From: Parasponia andersonii
Taxonomy: Eukaryota; Streptophyta; Magnoliopsida; Rosales; Cannabaceae
Assembly: GCA_002914805.1 (NCBI GenBank)
Contig: JXTB01000001.1
Coordinates: 2,393,022-2,457,021 of the forward strand
Direction: 5' to 3'
DNA: 64,000 bases
The translations under genes and the position numbers were made by a program. Position 1 is the first letter of the stretch, and each line of letters begins with the position of its first letter. Positions 44,244 to 54,950 of this stretch are shown here, piece after piece. A model generated the notes under the pieces. The model had not been told where the DNA came from. It did not search any database and saw nothing but the letters and a program-made list of their open reading frames with translations.

Positions 44244-45450
44244 TTGAAATGTAATCTATGTCATGTGCAGGAAAGTTCAACATCGACGGTATGTTATACT
44301 GCCACGTCAAATGAGGATGACAAGGAGAGCTCAGTGGTTGCATCCGAATCTGATTTGGAGTTCGATGAAGAATCTCTTGGTAAGACATACAAGAATTTGT
44401 ATGCAAAATGGGAACAGATATTTGCTGTAAACTGAGGTTTGATAAATTCCAATTCCGATTTTTTTGAGTTTAAAGAAAATTCTCTAAAATGAATACAAGA
44501 ATTGGAATTACTTGTTGATGAAAAGGAGAAGAGACTAAAAGAGGTTTCTTTAGAATATGATAGAATAATGAAATATCTTAAAATACTTAATTCTTATTCA
44601 TCTCAGGTAGATTTTATTTTATTTTCAGGTGATGTTATTGGGCTTGGTTCTAAGGGTGAATATTTAGTATCTAAAACTTATTTTGTGAAAGAAAAATTAG
44701 GTTATGCTCCTGTTAGTGTATTGTTATTCTAACAACGAGTTCAAAAAATATTTCAACACCTGTCATCACATCTGCTGTTATAATAATAGGACCTCATAAA
44801 GTAATTAGATGCAGTCTCGATTTTGTTCCTACTGTTGCAACAGTAAGTAAATCTGTAATGGGAGAATCGTCCACGACAAACAAAGGTAAGAAATTTATAC
44901 CTACTTGTCATTTTTGTGGAATGAAATGTCACACTTGGCCTAGATGTTTTATAATGATAAGTTTTCTAGAAATTAATTATTTTAAAAATTATTTTTGGCA
45001 CTTCCTCCAAGAAAAATTCTAAAACCAAAAATTGATTTAAAAAATAATTCTAGAAAAATGTGGGTTAAGAAGTCAAATTTTTTACTATTTTGCTTCTTTT
45101 ACATGTATGAAAACTAGTACTACTAAATCATGGTATTTTAATAGTAGATATTCTAGATACATGATAAGTGACAAGTTTTACAGTAAGCTACCAACTTGTT
45201 TTTGAAGGTTTGGTGACCTTTGGTAATAGAATCAAAAGAAGAATTATTGGCAGGAACTCTTAACATTGATGGATTTTCAAAGCTGATAAAGGTAACGCAC
45301 GTAGAGGGACCTAAAGCTAATTTAACTAATATAAATCAATTGTGTGAATTGAACCTGAGCGTACAATTCACCAATGAAAAGTGTCAAATTATGGATACTT
45401 CAAGTAAGTGTATATTAGAAAGATTTAGATATTTAGAAATTGATTGAGAT
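44244..45450 (+). pseudogene. Decayed copia gag, protease and pre-integrase
   Basis: Gag pieces: SDLEFDEESLGKTYKNLYAKW, then ELLVDEKEKRLKEVSLEYDR (coiled coil) and GDVIGLGSKGEYL. The knuckle CHFCGMKCHTWPRC keeps CX2CX4HX4C spacing near 44908-44949. The protease remnant reads WYFNSRYSRYM, where the family has Asp-Ser-Gly-Cys. The pre-integrase part HVEGPKANLTNINQLCELNL and VQFTNEKCQIMD is clear at 45300-45400. Frameshifts and stops separate every block. Confidence 0.7.
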
Positions 45451-45587
45451 AGGTTGCAGGCGAAGGGGAGTAGACAAAACACTTTTTAGACATTTTGTTT
45501 ATGGGATTATTATTGCTCAAATTTTAATCATTTCATCAAGGATTTAGTTGAATTCAAAACAATTGTTTTGGATTTTGTGGAAATAGA

Positions 45588-45677
45588 AAGATAATTTGCT
45601 GATGTATTTGCTAAAGCACTTGACTTTGTTAAGTTTGATTTCCTAAAGAAAGTCTTGGGAATTTGTTCTGTTTAATT
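45588..45677 (+). pseudogene. Copia RNase H C-terminal tail
   Basis: Reads FADVFAKALDFVKFDFLKKV then LGIC, the usual end of copia RNase H (ADIFTKAL...F..LR..LG). It follows directly on the pre-integrase region, which shows that integrase and reverse transcriptase have been deleted. Confidence 0.7.
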
Positions 45678-46377
45678 TTCTTTTTGTTGTTCTGGCCGAA
45701 AATTGCATGAGTTATCCACGTATATTTATTTAGAAAAATTGTAAAATCTTATAAAGAGTTGATTTATTTTTTTCATAAAATTGATTGTTTAATTAGATTG
45801 ATTTTGAGATTCTTGTTATTTAAATTTCTCCTTTGCTCAAGATGAATTGAATAATCTAGATTGGATTTTAACTGACAAATATTTGAATTAATTTTTTTTT
45901 GTTCATATTGTGTATACATGCATTGTGAACAGAAAAAGCTACATACATTGAAGTGTGAAAGCAGTAATTTGGGTTTATGTATCATAAAATATATATAGAA
46001 GATAATATGTGAAAATAGTTATATAAGTTATTAGAGTGAAAATTACCGTTTATGTGTGATTTAATGTGATAGTGATTTAATGTGATAGAATTAAGACAAA
46101 ACGCAACACAATTTATTACTTGTAAAAATAGAAAAAAATTTCATGAGATCAGAAAAAAAAAAATTCAATTAGTCATTACTCGATCAGTTCATTCTGTAAG
46201 TCCTATAATATAATCCAAGAAATTTATTTGACAAAAATTTTAGAATTAATTTAATTCTAGAATCATTTTTTGTCTAGAATAAATCTATTAGTTATTTGAT
46301 TTTGTGTTTATTCTATTTAAAAAATATTAAGGATTTTTATCATATATTAGCCAGGCATTTTTTTTTCTGATTTTCAT

Positions 46378-46381
<4 letters not shown>

Positions 46382-46412
<31 letters not shown>
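46382..46412. repeat. Poly-A run, about 31 bases
   Basis: An uninterrupted A run within the second copia remnant, between the RNase H tail and the accessory ORF pieces. It could be a slippage product or the tail of a small retroposed insertion; no SINE or LINE body is recognised next to it. Confidence 0.8.
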
Positions 46413-46415
<3 letters not shown>

Positions 46416-46644
46416 GTTGTAACAAAAGTCTATAGCTTTCCATTTTGGTTTTAGCGGAAATCTTCTATATTTTTTAGTATCCTGAAATTACTTTTTTGGG
46501 GGGTTTCCGTTAATATCTTGTCTATTTTTGTTTTATCTCAAATCAAAATCCTTATTAGTCTCTTACTAACGCCCCTCGCTTTCTCTCTTTCTCTCTGTCT
46601 CCTTTTCACTTTGATTTTGTAGATTCAAAAGTTTCACCTTTCAC

Positions 46645-47062
46645 AGTGGTGAGAACACGAGAAGGAAGCTCAATGAAAGCAAAGATGGCAAAGTCAAGAG
46701 GGAGAAACCTACTCCTAACATGGAAGTCTCTGCTGAAGCCTGTTGTTGTAACAACAGTCACACCAGCACCAACCACAGCTAAAACATCTGCAACAACTAC
46801 TTATTCTCATCTTGATTTTTCTTAAGTTTTGTAGGTTTTGCAGGCAATTCAATATAGCCAATCTAAGCAAAATGAGATGATGACCAACATTAAAGGCCAG
46901 CTTATATTGTATGGTCTTTTGAAGGAAATCAAGCAAGCTGTTGTAACATCAACTGGAATTCCACCAGATGCTCCTATTGCAATAACAATTGCACTTGCTT
47001 CTACTTCCTCTTCCAAGAAGAAAAAGAGCTTATCCAGCACACCTTCTTCCATGATAAAGTGA
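46645..47062 (+). pseudogene. Pieces of a post-pol accessory ORF in the second copia remnant
   Basis: The opening VVRTREGSSMKAKMAKSRG (from about 46645) looks like the basic N-terminus of post-pol ORFs in SIRE-type elements. A second block at 46838-47062 (MQAIQYSQSKQNEMMTNIKG; a Ser/Lys-rich end SSSKKKKSLSSTPSSMIK) looks like their polar C-terminus. The central globular domain is absent, so an internal deletion is likely. The match is by pattern and position only. Confidence 0.45.
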
Positions 47063-47383
47063 TTTCTTGGTGTTTGTTTTGTGGTTTTCTGATTTTTAGT
47101 TTCATGTATCTAAGACAATTATTTGTGAACCATATATTTTTTTTGTGCATCATATGTTTGTACTGTCAGAGTGGACATTGTGTTTAATTTGTGGTATCAT
47201 GTTTTCATGATGTTTGTAGATAAGACTTTGTCCTTTTTTGACAAAAAGGTGGGGAAGTGTTTTGTTTGTGTTTTAAAAATTATGTGCTGGTTGATTGTGT
47301 TTTCCATATGTATGTGATTTTCTTGATTTTTGTAGCTTATTGGAATTAATATTTTGATTTGGTATTTTGTCCAAAAAGATACC

Positions 47384-47698
47384 AAAGAGGGAGATTATCA
47401 GGGATACCTAAAGTTACCATAACCTATATAAAAGGAGTTCAATCTCATAATTTTTTATCTCACAATCACTTTACTATACATTTTTTCTGTAATTCTCTAT
47501 TTGCCTTCACCTTAAGACTAACAGAAACTATTGTAATTGTCTAGAAAATAGTGAAGAATAATGGACGTAGGCTCATCTCTTTTGGAACTAAACTACTCTA
47601 AAATTCGTATCTCTTTACTTACTTTATTTTTCAATTCGTTTCATACATGAGCCATATATCGTAAATCTCAAAATTCATTGTTGACAAAACCTCTGTTA
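47384..47698 (+). repeat. Partial LTR of the second copia remnant
   Basis: A polypurine tract (AAAGAGGGAGA) at about 47384 is followed by LTR-like sequence with a TATATAAAAGG box at 47425 and the block GGACGTAGGCTCATCTC at 47562. The probable end is TTGACAAAACCTCTGTTA near 47697. The last two features also occur, in the sense orientation, in the gypsy LTR at 476-620. Confidence 0.6.
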
Positions 47699-48524
47699 AT
47701 AAAGCTCATCATCTATAAAGAATCATGTAGCTCAGACATAGAGAAAATAGAGAGATTTTGTAAAAGAGTATAGAGAAAAAAGAGATAATTTGTAAAAGAG
47801 ATTTGGATTGTTTTTATTTGTGAGTCTTGAGTATTCTTAGAGTGATAACTGTAAAAAATATTTTGTACCTGAGATTGGAAGAGTCCTTCAAGAGAACGGT
47901 TGTCTTAGTATCTAGAACTAAAAGTACGTTGTAATAGAGAAAATTGATCCAATTGTTGAAGGGAGTTCAAGAGTATGGGGTCAAATAAGACGAGTAGAAT
48001 TTGCTGAACATATTGAGAGCACAGTCTAATATGGTGCATCAAGATACGAGGGAATCTTTTTTGATTAAGTCATTAGTGTACTTTGAATATTTCTACTAAT
48101 ACATTTTTTCTCTAGCCATGATCCCGTGAAGTAGGATATTGCAAAATAATTGAGCCACGTTAAAATCTTTGATATAATTTATTTTTATTATTTTTCATTT
48201 TGTTTCATTGTGGTTGATGTTTCATATAGCACATGTTCAATACTTGATTGTTGCAATAGCAACAATTTCACTCACTGCTGCAACATTAACAATTTTATCT
48301 TATATTTGCAACAACAGTAACAACCAGTTTTTATTTATTTATCTTGAATAATAAGTCAAAAAATTGATATATTTGTGATCTTGTATCTTTCAGCTATATA
48401 ATAGCCTCATTATCAAAATTTATTTTTCTTAATATATACAAAAAAAAAAAATTGGAATCCATCCACTCGTCTCTTATTCGATTATATAGTTCATTCTTAA
48501 CAAAATTCATAGAAGAAAATATTA
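47699..48524. other. Non-coding stretch
   Basis: AT-rich, with a short direct repeat (TAGAGAAAA...GAGATTTTGTAAAAGAG, 47738-47805). It may contain further remains of the copia element. No gene recognised. Confidence 0.45.
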
Positions 48525-49868
48525 TCTTAATTTAATCAACAGCAACAACTAAAATTAATACCAACATTGGTATCTTATAGACTAATAGATGTACCTCATC
48601 TTTTCTTATCTGAACCATTTTTTGTGCTAGCTCACTTATATCTTTCAAATTTGTAGACTCCTTAGATGAACCCATGTCAATAATATAAGTTTCAAGTTTA
48701 TCCTCGAGTGTCATGATATTTATTTTAGAAAAGCCTTTTGGATAATACTTAGCAAGTTGAATTAATTTTTCCTTGATCTCATTGAAACGTTCATTTAACT
48801 CTTGAAGCTGTAAATCAATCAGTAAATAAAATATGTCTGTGTAGAAGTGTTGTAAATTGTAATTTCTTAAGTTTTATGGCGTGATTTATCTTGGGACTTA
48901 AAAGACAAAAATCTATGTCAGGAATATCAATTTTCTATTTTGTTCAAAAATGAAGAGACTTGATCATATAAAAAAAGTCACTCATTCTCCTTGATCATTT
49001 AAGAATTTTTGTTGTATACTTGCACCAAAGCTATAGCATTCACAATATTTTGATCTTTCTTTGTAACGCCTTGACAAATCATTTGTAACACCTAACATGT
49101 TTTTCATTAAATACAGACTAAATAGAAAATAAAATGACTACATGAATTCTAATAAATATTAGTTTCACATCTTTATTCATAATTTGATACATCACCAATA
49201 ACTTTTTCAAGAACTTTAATCGTAGAAGAAAACATGGAAATTAAACTGATTAAAGTATTATAATGAGAGCCCCGATGTGTTTCCACTAGAAGCTTAAGAG
49301 TAGTATTTTGATTCAAACCTCTTCCACTTGAATCTCACAGCTTGTATACCTTGAAGAATGAATAATATCATAATTTTTTACCGATATTTTAATAACATTC
49401 GCTACATTATTAACATAATGAAGAAAGACATTTTAGCAAAATAGTATATAAAAAGTACGTAGGTTCTTTTTCATAATAGGTGCTTTAACATAGGTTCTTT
49501 TTCATAATAGGTGCTTTAAGATCATTGAACTCATCTTGAATATTATTAGTTCCATAAGAACCATATCCTAATAATCGACATACTTAGTCAATATCTTTAA
49601 AAGAATCTATCAACTGCAACCCCAAGTGAAAGACCTACAATACTAGCAGCATATTTAATATCTACAAAACACTTAATCACATATCCATTTTATTCACATA
49701 ATATAATATAATGGTCGATGTTCCTTTATTGAAATATCATGAGATTCATGAACTATAATAGAATATAATGTATCTTCAATATCTTTGATTATAACATTCA
49801 TAGTTTTAACTATAATAGCATATATAATGTTTTTCTAAATCTTGGGAACCGGTTGCAATTGATGAGCA
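48525..49868 (-). pseudogene. hAT-like transposase (ZMYM1/DUF4371 type), C-terminal part
   Basis: The minus strand near 48530-48830 encodes DIFYLLIDLQLQELNERFNE, KLIQLAKYYPKGFSKINIM, LEDKLETYIIDMGSSKES and ISELAQKMVQIRKDEVHLL. This is the C-terminal side of the plant zinc finger MYM-type 1-like proteins, hAT-related genes with a DUF4371 domain. The expected final dimerisation motif (around VERAFSAM) is missing after LVLILVVAVD. Toward 49500-49830 decayed core sequence is visible (NVIIKDIEDTLYSIIVHESH; NNIQDEFNDLKAPIMKK). There are many stops. The same core stretch recurs at 51450-51740. Confidence 0.7.
49460..49521. repeat. 31-bp tandem duplication
   Basis: TAGGTTCTTTTTCATAATAG and the following TGCTTTAA are repeated head to tail with a 31-bp step inside the hAT-like pseudogene. 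The step is not a multiple of three, so it adds a frameshift. Confidence 0.85.
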
Positions 49869-51443
49869 AACAATGTTGGATAATGTCCAATAAAGTAGTT
49901 TATTAGTTTGACGTAATTAACAACATTTATTATTTATTATCTATTTGATATTAATAAATTTCATCTTATGAATTCTATTCATCTATGTCCTATTGATATA
50001 CATATAATATCTATAATTAAATCATGTAAACATCTTAAAAATTCCATGACAAATAATGAGTAATGAAAAATTGCTCTTGTGACAAATTGACATGTGGGAG
50101 ACAATATATTCTTTATTTCAATATATCTAAATTAATACTGTATCATATCTTAGAATATAGTATTGTCTATATGATTGATGAAAATTCTAATCATCGAAGT
50201 GTGACTTCCAATGTAAACACTAGTATGTTATAAGAAAGTTATAAGTGTATTGAGGTTAAGCATTATAAGTCAATATTTTGTTTTGATTAATCTAGCACTA
50301 TTGTAAGATTATTTTAATTCCAGTGATTAACAAACTTATTTTCATGTGTTTTATCTTTTTGATTTACTAAAAGACTAGTTCTGATTTTTAGTTCGAACTT
50401 CAGTATCTTAGAAGATAAGGTAAATGATTTGTTAAATATATTTTTCATGATGAAGATTATGTACATAATGTCACTTAGAGTTTTTCAAAAAGTTGAATAG
50501 TATTAACTAGGGCCCCAATGTTTCCTATATGAATTTGAGTATATTAGTGTGAGCAGCTATGAACACCATAGTCAACTATTATCTATTAGATGAAAAATTA
50601 CAACTCAAAAGTAAATATTTACTGGAGAAGTTTTTGTAATTTCACCATTCTAATGCAATATTGCATTAAGGGTAAGTCTGCAAGTATAATATATACCTAA
50701 TAGATCGAGCTAATTAGTTATTAATAATTTTCATAGAAAATAAATGACATTTAGTCCAAAAGTACAATATTAGTTCTATAATAGTATGCCCCACTATTAA
50801 TGAATAAAGACCAATCATAATTAAAAATTAATTATAATTATGGGTATCCAATTATTGGATTTTGGGCTATATAGATCCATTTGTTCCCCTATCTAACTCA
50901 AATTAAAGCTCAATAGTTATTTAATGATCAATTGAATCCAATAAATATAATAGGATTAATAACTCTCCATATAGTTAAGAGAGAAGTTCATTAGCAGCTA
51001 CAATTAGTAACACGTGCATCTTCCTACAAAGAGTGCTATGCAAAAATTAGAGAGAAAGAATGAAAGAAAAATTTGGCCACGCCTAGGGTTCTTCACCCAG
51101 GGTGTTTCGGCTATCCTAATGAAATTAGATCGAGATAACTAGCTTCTTATTTATCTACAAATCTCTCTATTAGGAATCAAGAAGTTGATCACATACTGAA
51201 TCAATCAAAAAAACTTTCAGGAATTAATGAGAAGATGAGAATGTTATGGAGCGAATCCTAGTATTGTTCTTGTCTAGTTCTATGAGTTAATTTATGTTAA
51301 ATTATGATACAATATTATTTTGTAAAGAAAAATTTAAATGACTAATTCCGTTGTATTCATCATTTTACAAAATTATGGTATTCTTGAAATAGTTTCATGA
51401 AAAAGAGTTTGTCGGAATCTTCTTTAAGAATACCAACAAACAA
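49869..51443. mobile_element. Solo LTR (1,565 bp) with target duplication AACAA
   Basis: LTR-like block 49874-51438 begins TGTTGGATAATG and ends CCAACA, giving a 6-bp terminal inverted repeat. AACAA precedes it at 49869-49873 and follows it at 51439-51443. No coding sequence, primer-binding site or second LTR is seen inside. Unequal recombination between LTRs of a former element, which leaves one LTR, explains this best. The orientation and superfamily are not clear. Confidence 0.75.
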
Positions 51444-52250
51444 TAAAAATAAAAGACACATGGATTCTCTTTCATGATAAGTACTTTAAGACCATCAAAC
51501 TCATCTTGTATATTACTAGTCTCGACATACTTAGTCCATATCTTGAAAGAATTCATAACTTGCAATACTCAATCACACGTCTGTTTTGGTCCACATATAG
51601 GCCATTTATTTTTTCATTGAAATATTGCGAGATTCACCAACTATAATAGAACATAATGCATCCTCAATATTTTTGATTATAATATTCATAGTTTCAACTA
51701 TAACACCTTATATAATGTCTTTCTGAATCTCAGGAGATAACAATTTGAGATTATTAAGAGCATTTTGTAGTGTAATAGCTTTGGTTTCATTATTGTAATT
51801 AGCAAGAAATTGTAGAAATTCATGAAAATTATAATTATTTCTTAAACCCTTAGATTCATCATGATCATGAAATAGAAATCTTTATTGTAAGAAATCGAGT
51901 ACAAACAATTGATACATAATCAATTCAACTTGTTTTAATTACTTGGAGATAATTTGTCTCAATAATTGATTTTGATTCATTACCACTTCACAATTCTTAA
52001 AAGCTTGATTATAAATACTGTTAGGGCCTCCAACATATTTTTTCAAATTTTCTTTTCTCCAAATTAAAAATTCCTCACTAATAAAAGAATCACTACATCC
52101 TTAATAATCCCTAATATTGTGTTTAAAGAGGTAACAACATTGACAAATGCAATATCTTTTATTATGCTATATTCCAACCAATTGCTATATTCATCAAACC
52201 AAGTTGAATTGAATCTTTTTGTACTTACCTAAATTTAATAAATAGAAAAT
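51444..52250 (-). pseudogene. hAT-like transposase (ZMYM1/DUF4371 type), N-terminal and core part
   Basis: The minus strand encodes SEEFLIWRKENLKKYVGGPN, then NQAFKNCEVVMNQNQLLRQI, FHDHDESKGLRNNYNFHEFL and FLANYNNETKAITLQNALNN, then LKLLSPEIQKDII. This is the TTF/DUF4371 region of ZMYM1-like proteins in the right order. The core stretch 51740-51450 duplicates 49850-49490 with many differences, so the locus holds either a partial tandem duplication or two related copies, with the solo LTR at the junction. Stops occur throughout. Confidence 0.72.
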
Positions 52251-53917
52251 CATGATTTTTAAGTTAACAAAGACCTTTATATAAATATATATATATATAT
52301 CTTATTATGATCTTATTCTGAAATTGGAATTCTTAACCTAGGATTTATAGGAAGTTCTACAAAGTTCATCCTTATTCCTTTTTTTTTTTCTCTTTAGAAA
52401 CTAATGAATCTGATTTTTTTAAATATATTTTTCCATATCTACTTCAAAATCGATTAATAATTAATTTAGACATAACAAAAAAAACAAAAGTAATCTCAAA
52501 TTTCATATAACATAAGCATGCAATTTATATCCATTTTTATCCTAATTTAGATATTGAATCAATACAAAGGGGAAAAAAGGTCAAAAGTATAGGTATAAAA
52601 ATACTAGTACAATTATAAGGTAGTCTACTTCAGACCTATAAACCATAGGACATAGATTGAAGATCTAATATAATTATTTTAAAAAAAAAGTTGTACTATA
52701 TTGTTGGGAAATAATGAAGGTAACTTTTAACCTATTCTTAAAAATTGAATTTTCTAAGTTGAATATTTCTTAAAAATTCAAAACTTTGTGTTTTTATTAT
52801 TGTTATTTTCACGATTAACATATATGTATATAGCCATATATAATACACTAATATAAATTGGGTTATTGGACAATATTGAGACACAAATAATGTTTTTAGA
52901 TTGTACCTCTTAAAACAAGGGACATTTGATGCATGGTAAAGATCATAAAGTCCAAGATGATATGGTTAGCCAAACAATTAATACAATTTCGGAGAGAGAG
53001 AGAGAGAGAGAGAAAAACATGAAAGAGCAATGATTAAATAAAACGGTTAATAGTTTTCAAGTTGGACCTTATAGTAGAATGATCAAATTTTGACCCATTT
53101 TAAGTAATCATTTATTTTTCAAATATTGTAGCAAAATAATTAGTAAATCTCTATATATACAAAGTGTAAAATATAATGTACCTAACATAAAAACTAATAT
53201 ACTTAGTATATATATTAATGCCAATATATAAGTAGATATATCAAGTGAAAAAATACATATACTTAGTCATTTGACTATAAAAAATAAAAAATAAAAATAA
53301 AAATTTAGTAAAGCAAAGTTTGAAAAGAGGATATTCACTCTAATTTCCTTTTTAAGTTTCACGAATTAGACCCTGAGATGACCCATTGCTTTTCGGAACT
53401 TGGGCCAACTAAAGCCCATTAAGCTTTAAATCATCACAACTATCACTTATTTACTACATGTACATTAAAATTTCAGAGGGTACATATGTGTAAATTTACT
53501 AAAATCTAAGGATGAAAATGTCCATAATATTATCGATATATTTACCATATTATTTATATTTTAAAGTCTTAATATGGATATAGGAGTGAAAGATATTCTT
53601 CCTAAAGTATCCGCGAAATATCTACAAATATCTACAATATTATTCTTCCTAAAGTATCCGCGAAATATCTACAAATATTCACAATATCTATAAATATCTA
53701 GGATATTTATGAAATATTTACATAATGTTGAAAATAACTGGAATTTATTTTGCTAAACAAATTTAATATATGACCCATTTTCTTCTCTTTCTTTTTTTTA
53801 AAAAAATTATTATATTATTTAGCTTAAACTTAAAGAACTAAATTCCAATTTACATATTAATAATAGGAAAAGTTCAAGAAACATATATTTGGCATATTAA
53901 TAACTACATAAAAAAAC
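52251..53917. other. AT-rich non-coding stretch with small repeats
   Basis: No gene recognised. It holds an AT run near 52285, a GA microsatellite at 52992-53012, a segment (53075-53160) that recurs inverted at 63140-63230, and a 47-bp tandem duplication (units at 53595 and 53642, with TATCCGCGAAATATCTAC). Confidence 0.55.
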
Positions 53918-54197
53918 TATTCCAATGTGATACTTGATAGATCTACTTATATACTATAGTGGTAAAAAATAGCCTAATATTAAAAGTAATGAGATGGACC
54001 TTTACGTCTAATAAGGTCTATTGATTCAATAGTTCGATTAAAGAATAAATGGGCTCTATTCCAATGTAATACTTGATAGATCTACTTGTATACTATAGTG
54101 TTAAAAAATAGCCTAATATTAAAAGTCCAAATGAGATGGACCTTTACGTCTAATAAGGTCTATTGATTCAATAGTTCAATTAAAGAATAAATGGGCT
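53918..54197. repeat. 138-bp tandem duplication across the LTR junction
   Basis: Units begin CTATTCCAATGTGATACTTG (53918) and CTATTCCAATGTAATACTTG (54056) and run to GAATAAATGGGCTC. The LTR-homologous part starts about 36 bp into each unit, so flanking DNA and the LTR head were copied together after insertion. Confidence 0.75.
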
Positions 54198-54930
54198 CAT
54201 GAGGCCCAACCCACAAAATTATCTCCAATGACCCGATTAAATCATAATCAAAATAAATGGTACAACAAATCACCAAAATATCCTCAACAAAATTAACATC
54301 TCAGACTTAATCTATGAGGCTAATTCAAAATAAGGGGCCAAGCACCAATAATTTCATAGCAAAACAAATTATCTCCAACTACCACCAATTTACCAATTTT
54401 GGAGCATGATAACAATCACCTAATTATTACTAATTTGAAGATAAAATAGCTGCCTTCAACTGGTCTGAGGAAGATTCTTATAAGTAGGAATTAAAACAAC
54501 ACCTAAAGGGAGATCAACTCTGAATAGCTCACTCAAACTCTTGTATCATCTCTTTCTCTCTCTGATTCATGCACAATTCTCTCATTCTTTCACTCATCTT
54601 AAAGGCTCTAGAACCTAATTCATATCATCATTCACCCCTCAAATACTGAGATCTTAAAGCTTATCTTGGAGCCATCTAAGATACTGGCACTCTTCCATAG
54701 TCTACTATCAAAAGCCCTATGCCCTAACCTCTATCTTTGTTTCTTTAACTTTATTTCTATTATTTATTTGCTTGATCGTATTCATACTTCCTTAAATTAC
54801 TTTCTAATTTGAGCTTTGGAGTCCCTTTGGCTAGTACTATCCTTGTGTCTTCAACTGAACTTTTTCACCTTTTTAGTTTTGATAGGTTGCTAGAGACCCA
54901 ATTTCATAATTATAAAAGTAAGTCCTTACA
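54092..54930 (+). repeat. 5' LTR of the second gypsy element
   Basis: Matches 62190-63066 over its length: AATAAATGGGCTCATGAGG, AGCTTATCTTGGAGCCATC and ATTTATTTGCTTGATCGTA are shared landmarks. The outer start is uncertain by up to 138 bp because of the tandem duplication at 53918-54197. It ends in CA at 54930, right before the primer site. Confidence 0.8.
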
Positions 54931-54950
54931 ATTTGGCACCCACTGTGGGC
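54931..54950 (+). other. Primer-binding site region
   Basis: ATTTGGCACCCACTGTGGGC directly after the LTR. Tat-lineage elements usually have a TTGGCGCCCACCGTGGGG-like sequence here; this copy differs by C-to-T type changes. Confidence 0.75.

Larger units (their letters stand above)
44244..47698 (+). mobile_element. Remnant of a second Ty1/copia element
   Basis: Order on the plus strand: gag C-terminal part, zinc knuckle, protease, pre-integrase region, then only the end of RNase H, pieces of a post-pol ORF, a polypurine tract and part of an LTR. Integrase core and reverse transcriptase are missing, so a large internal deletion separates about 45450 from 45590. No complete LTR pair or target duplication is visible. 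Confidence 0.75.
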
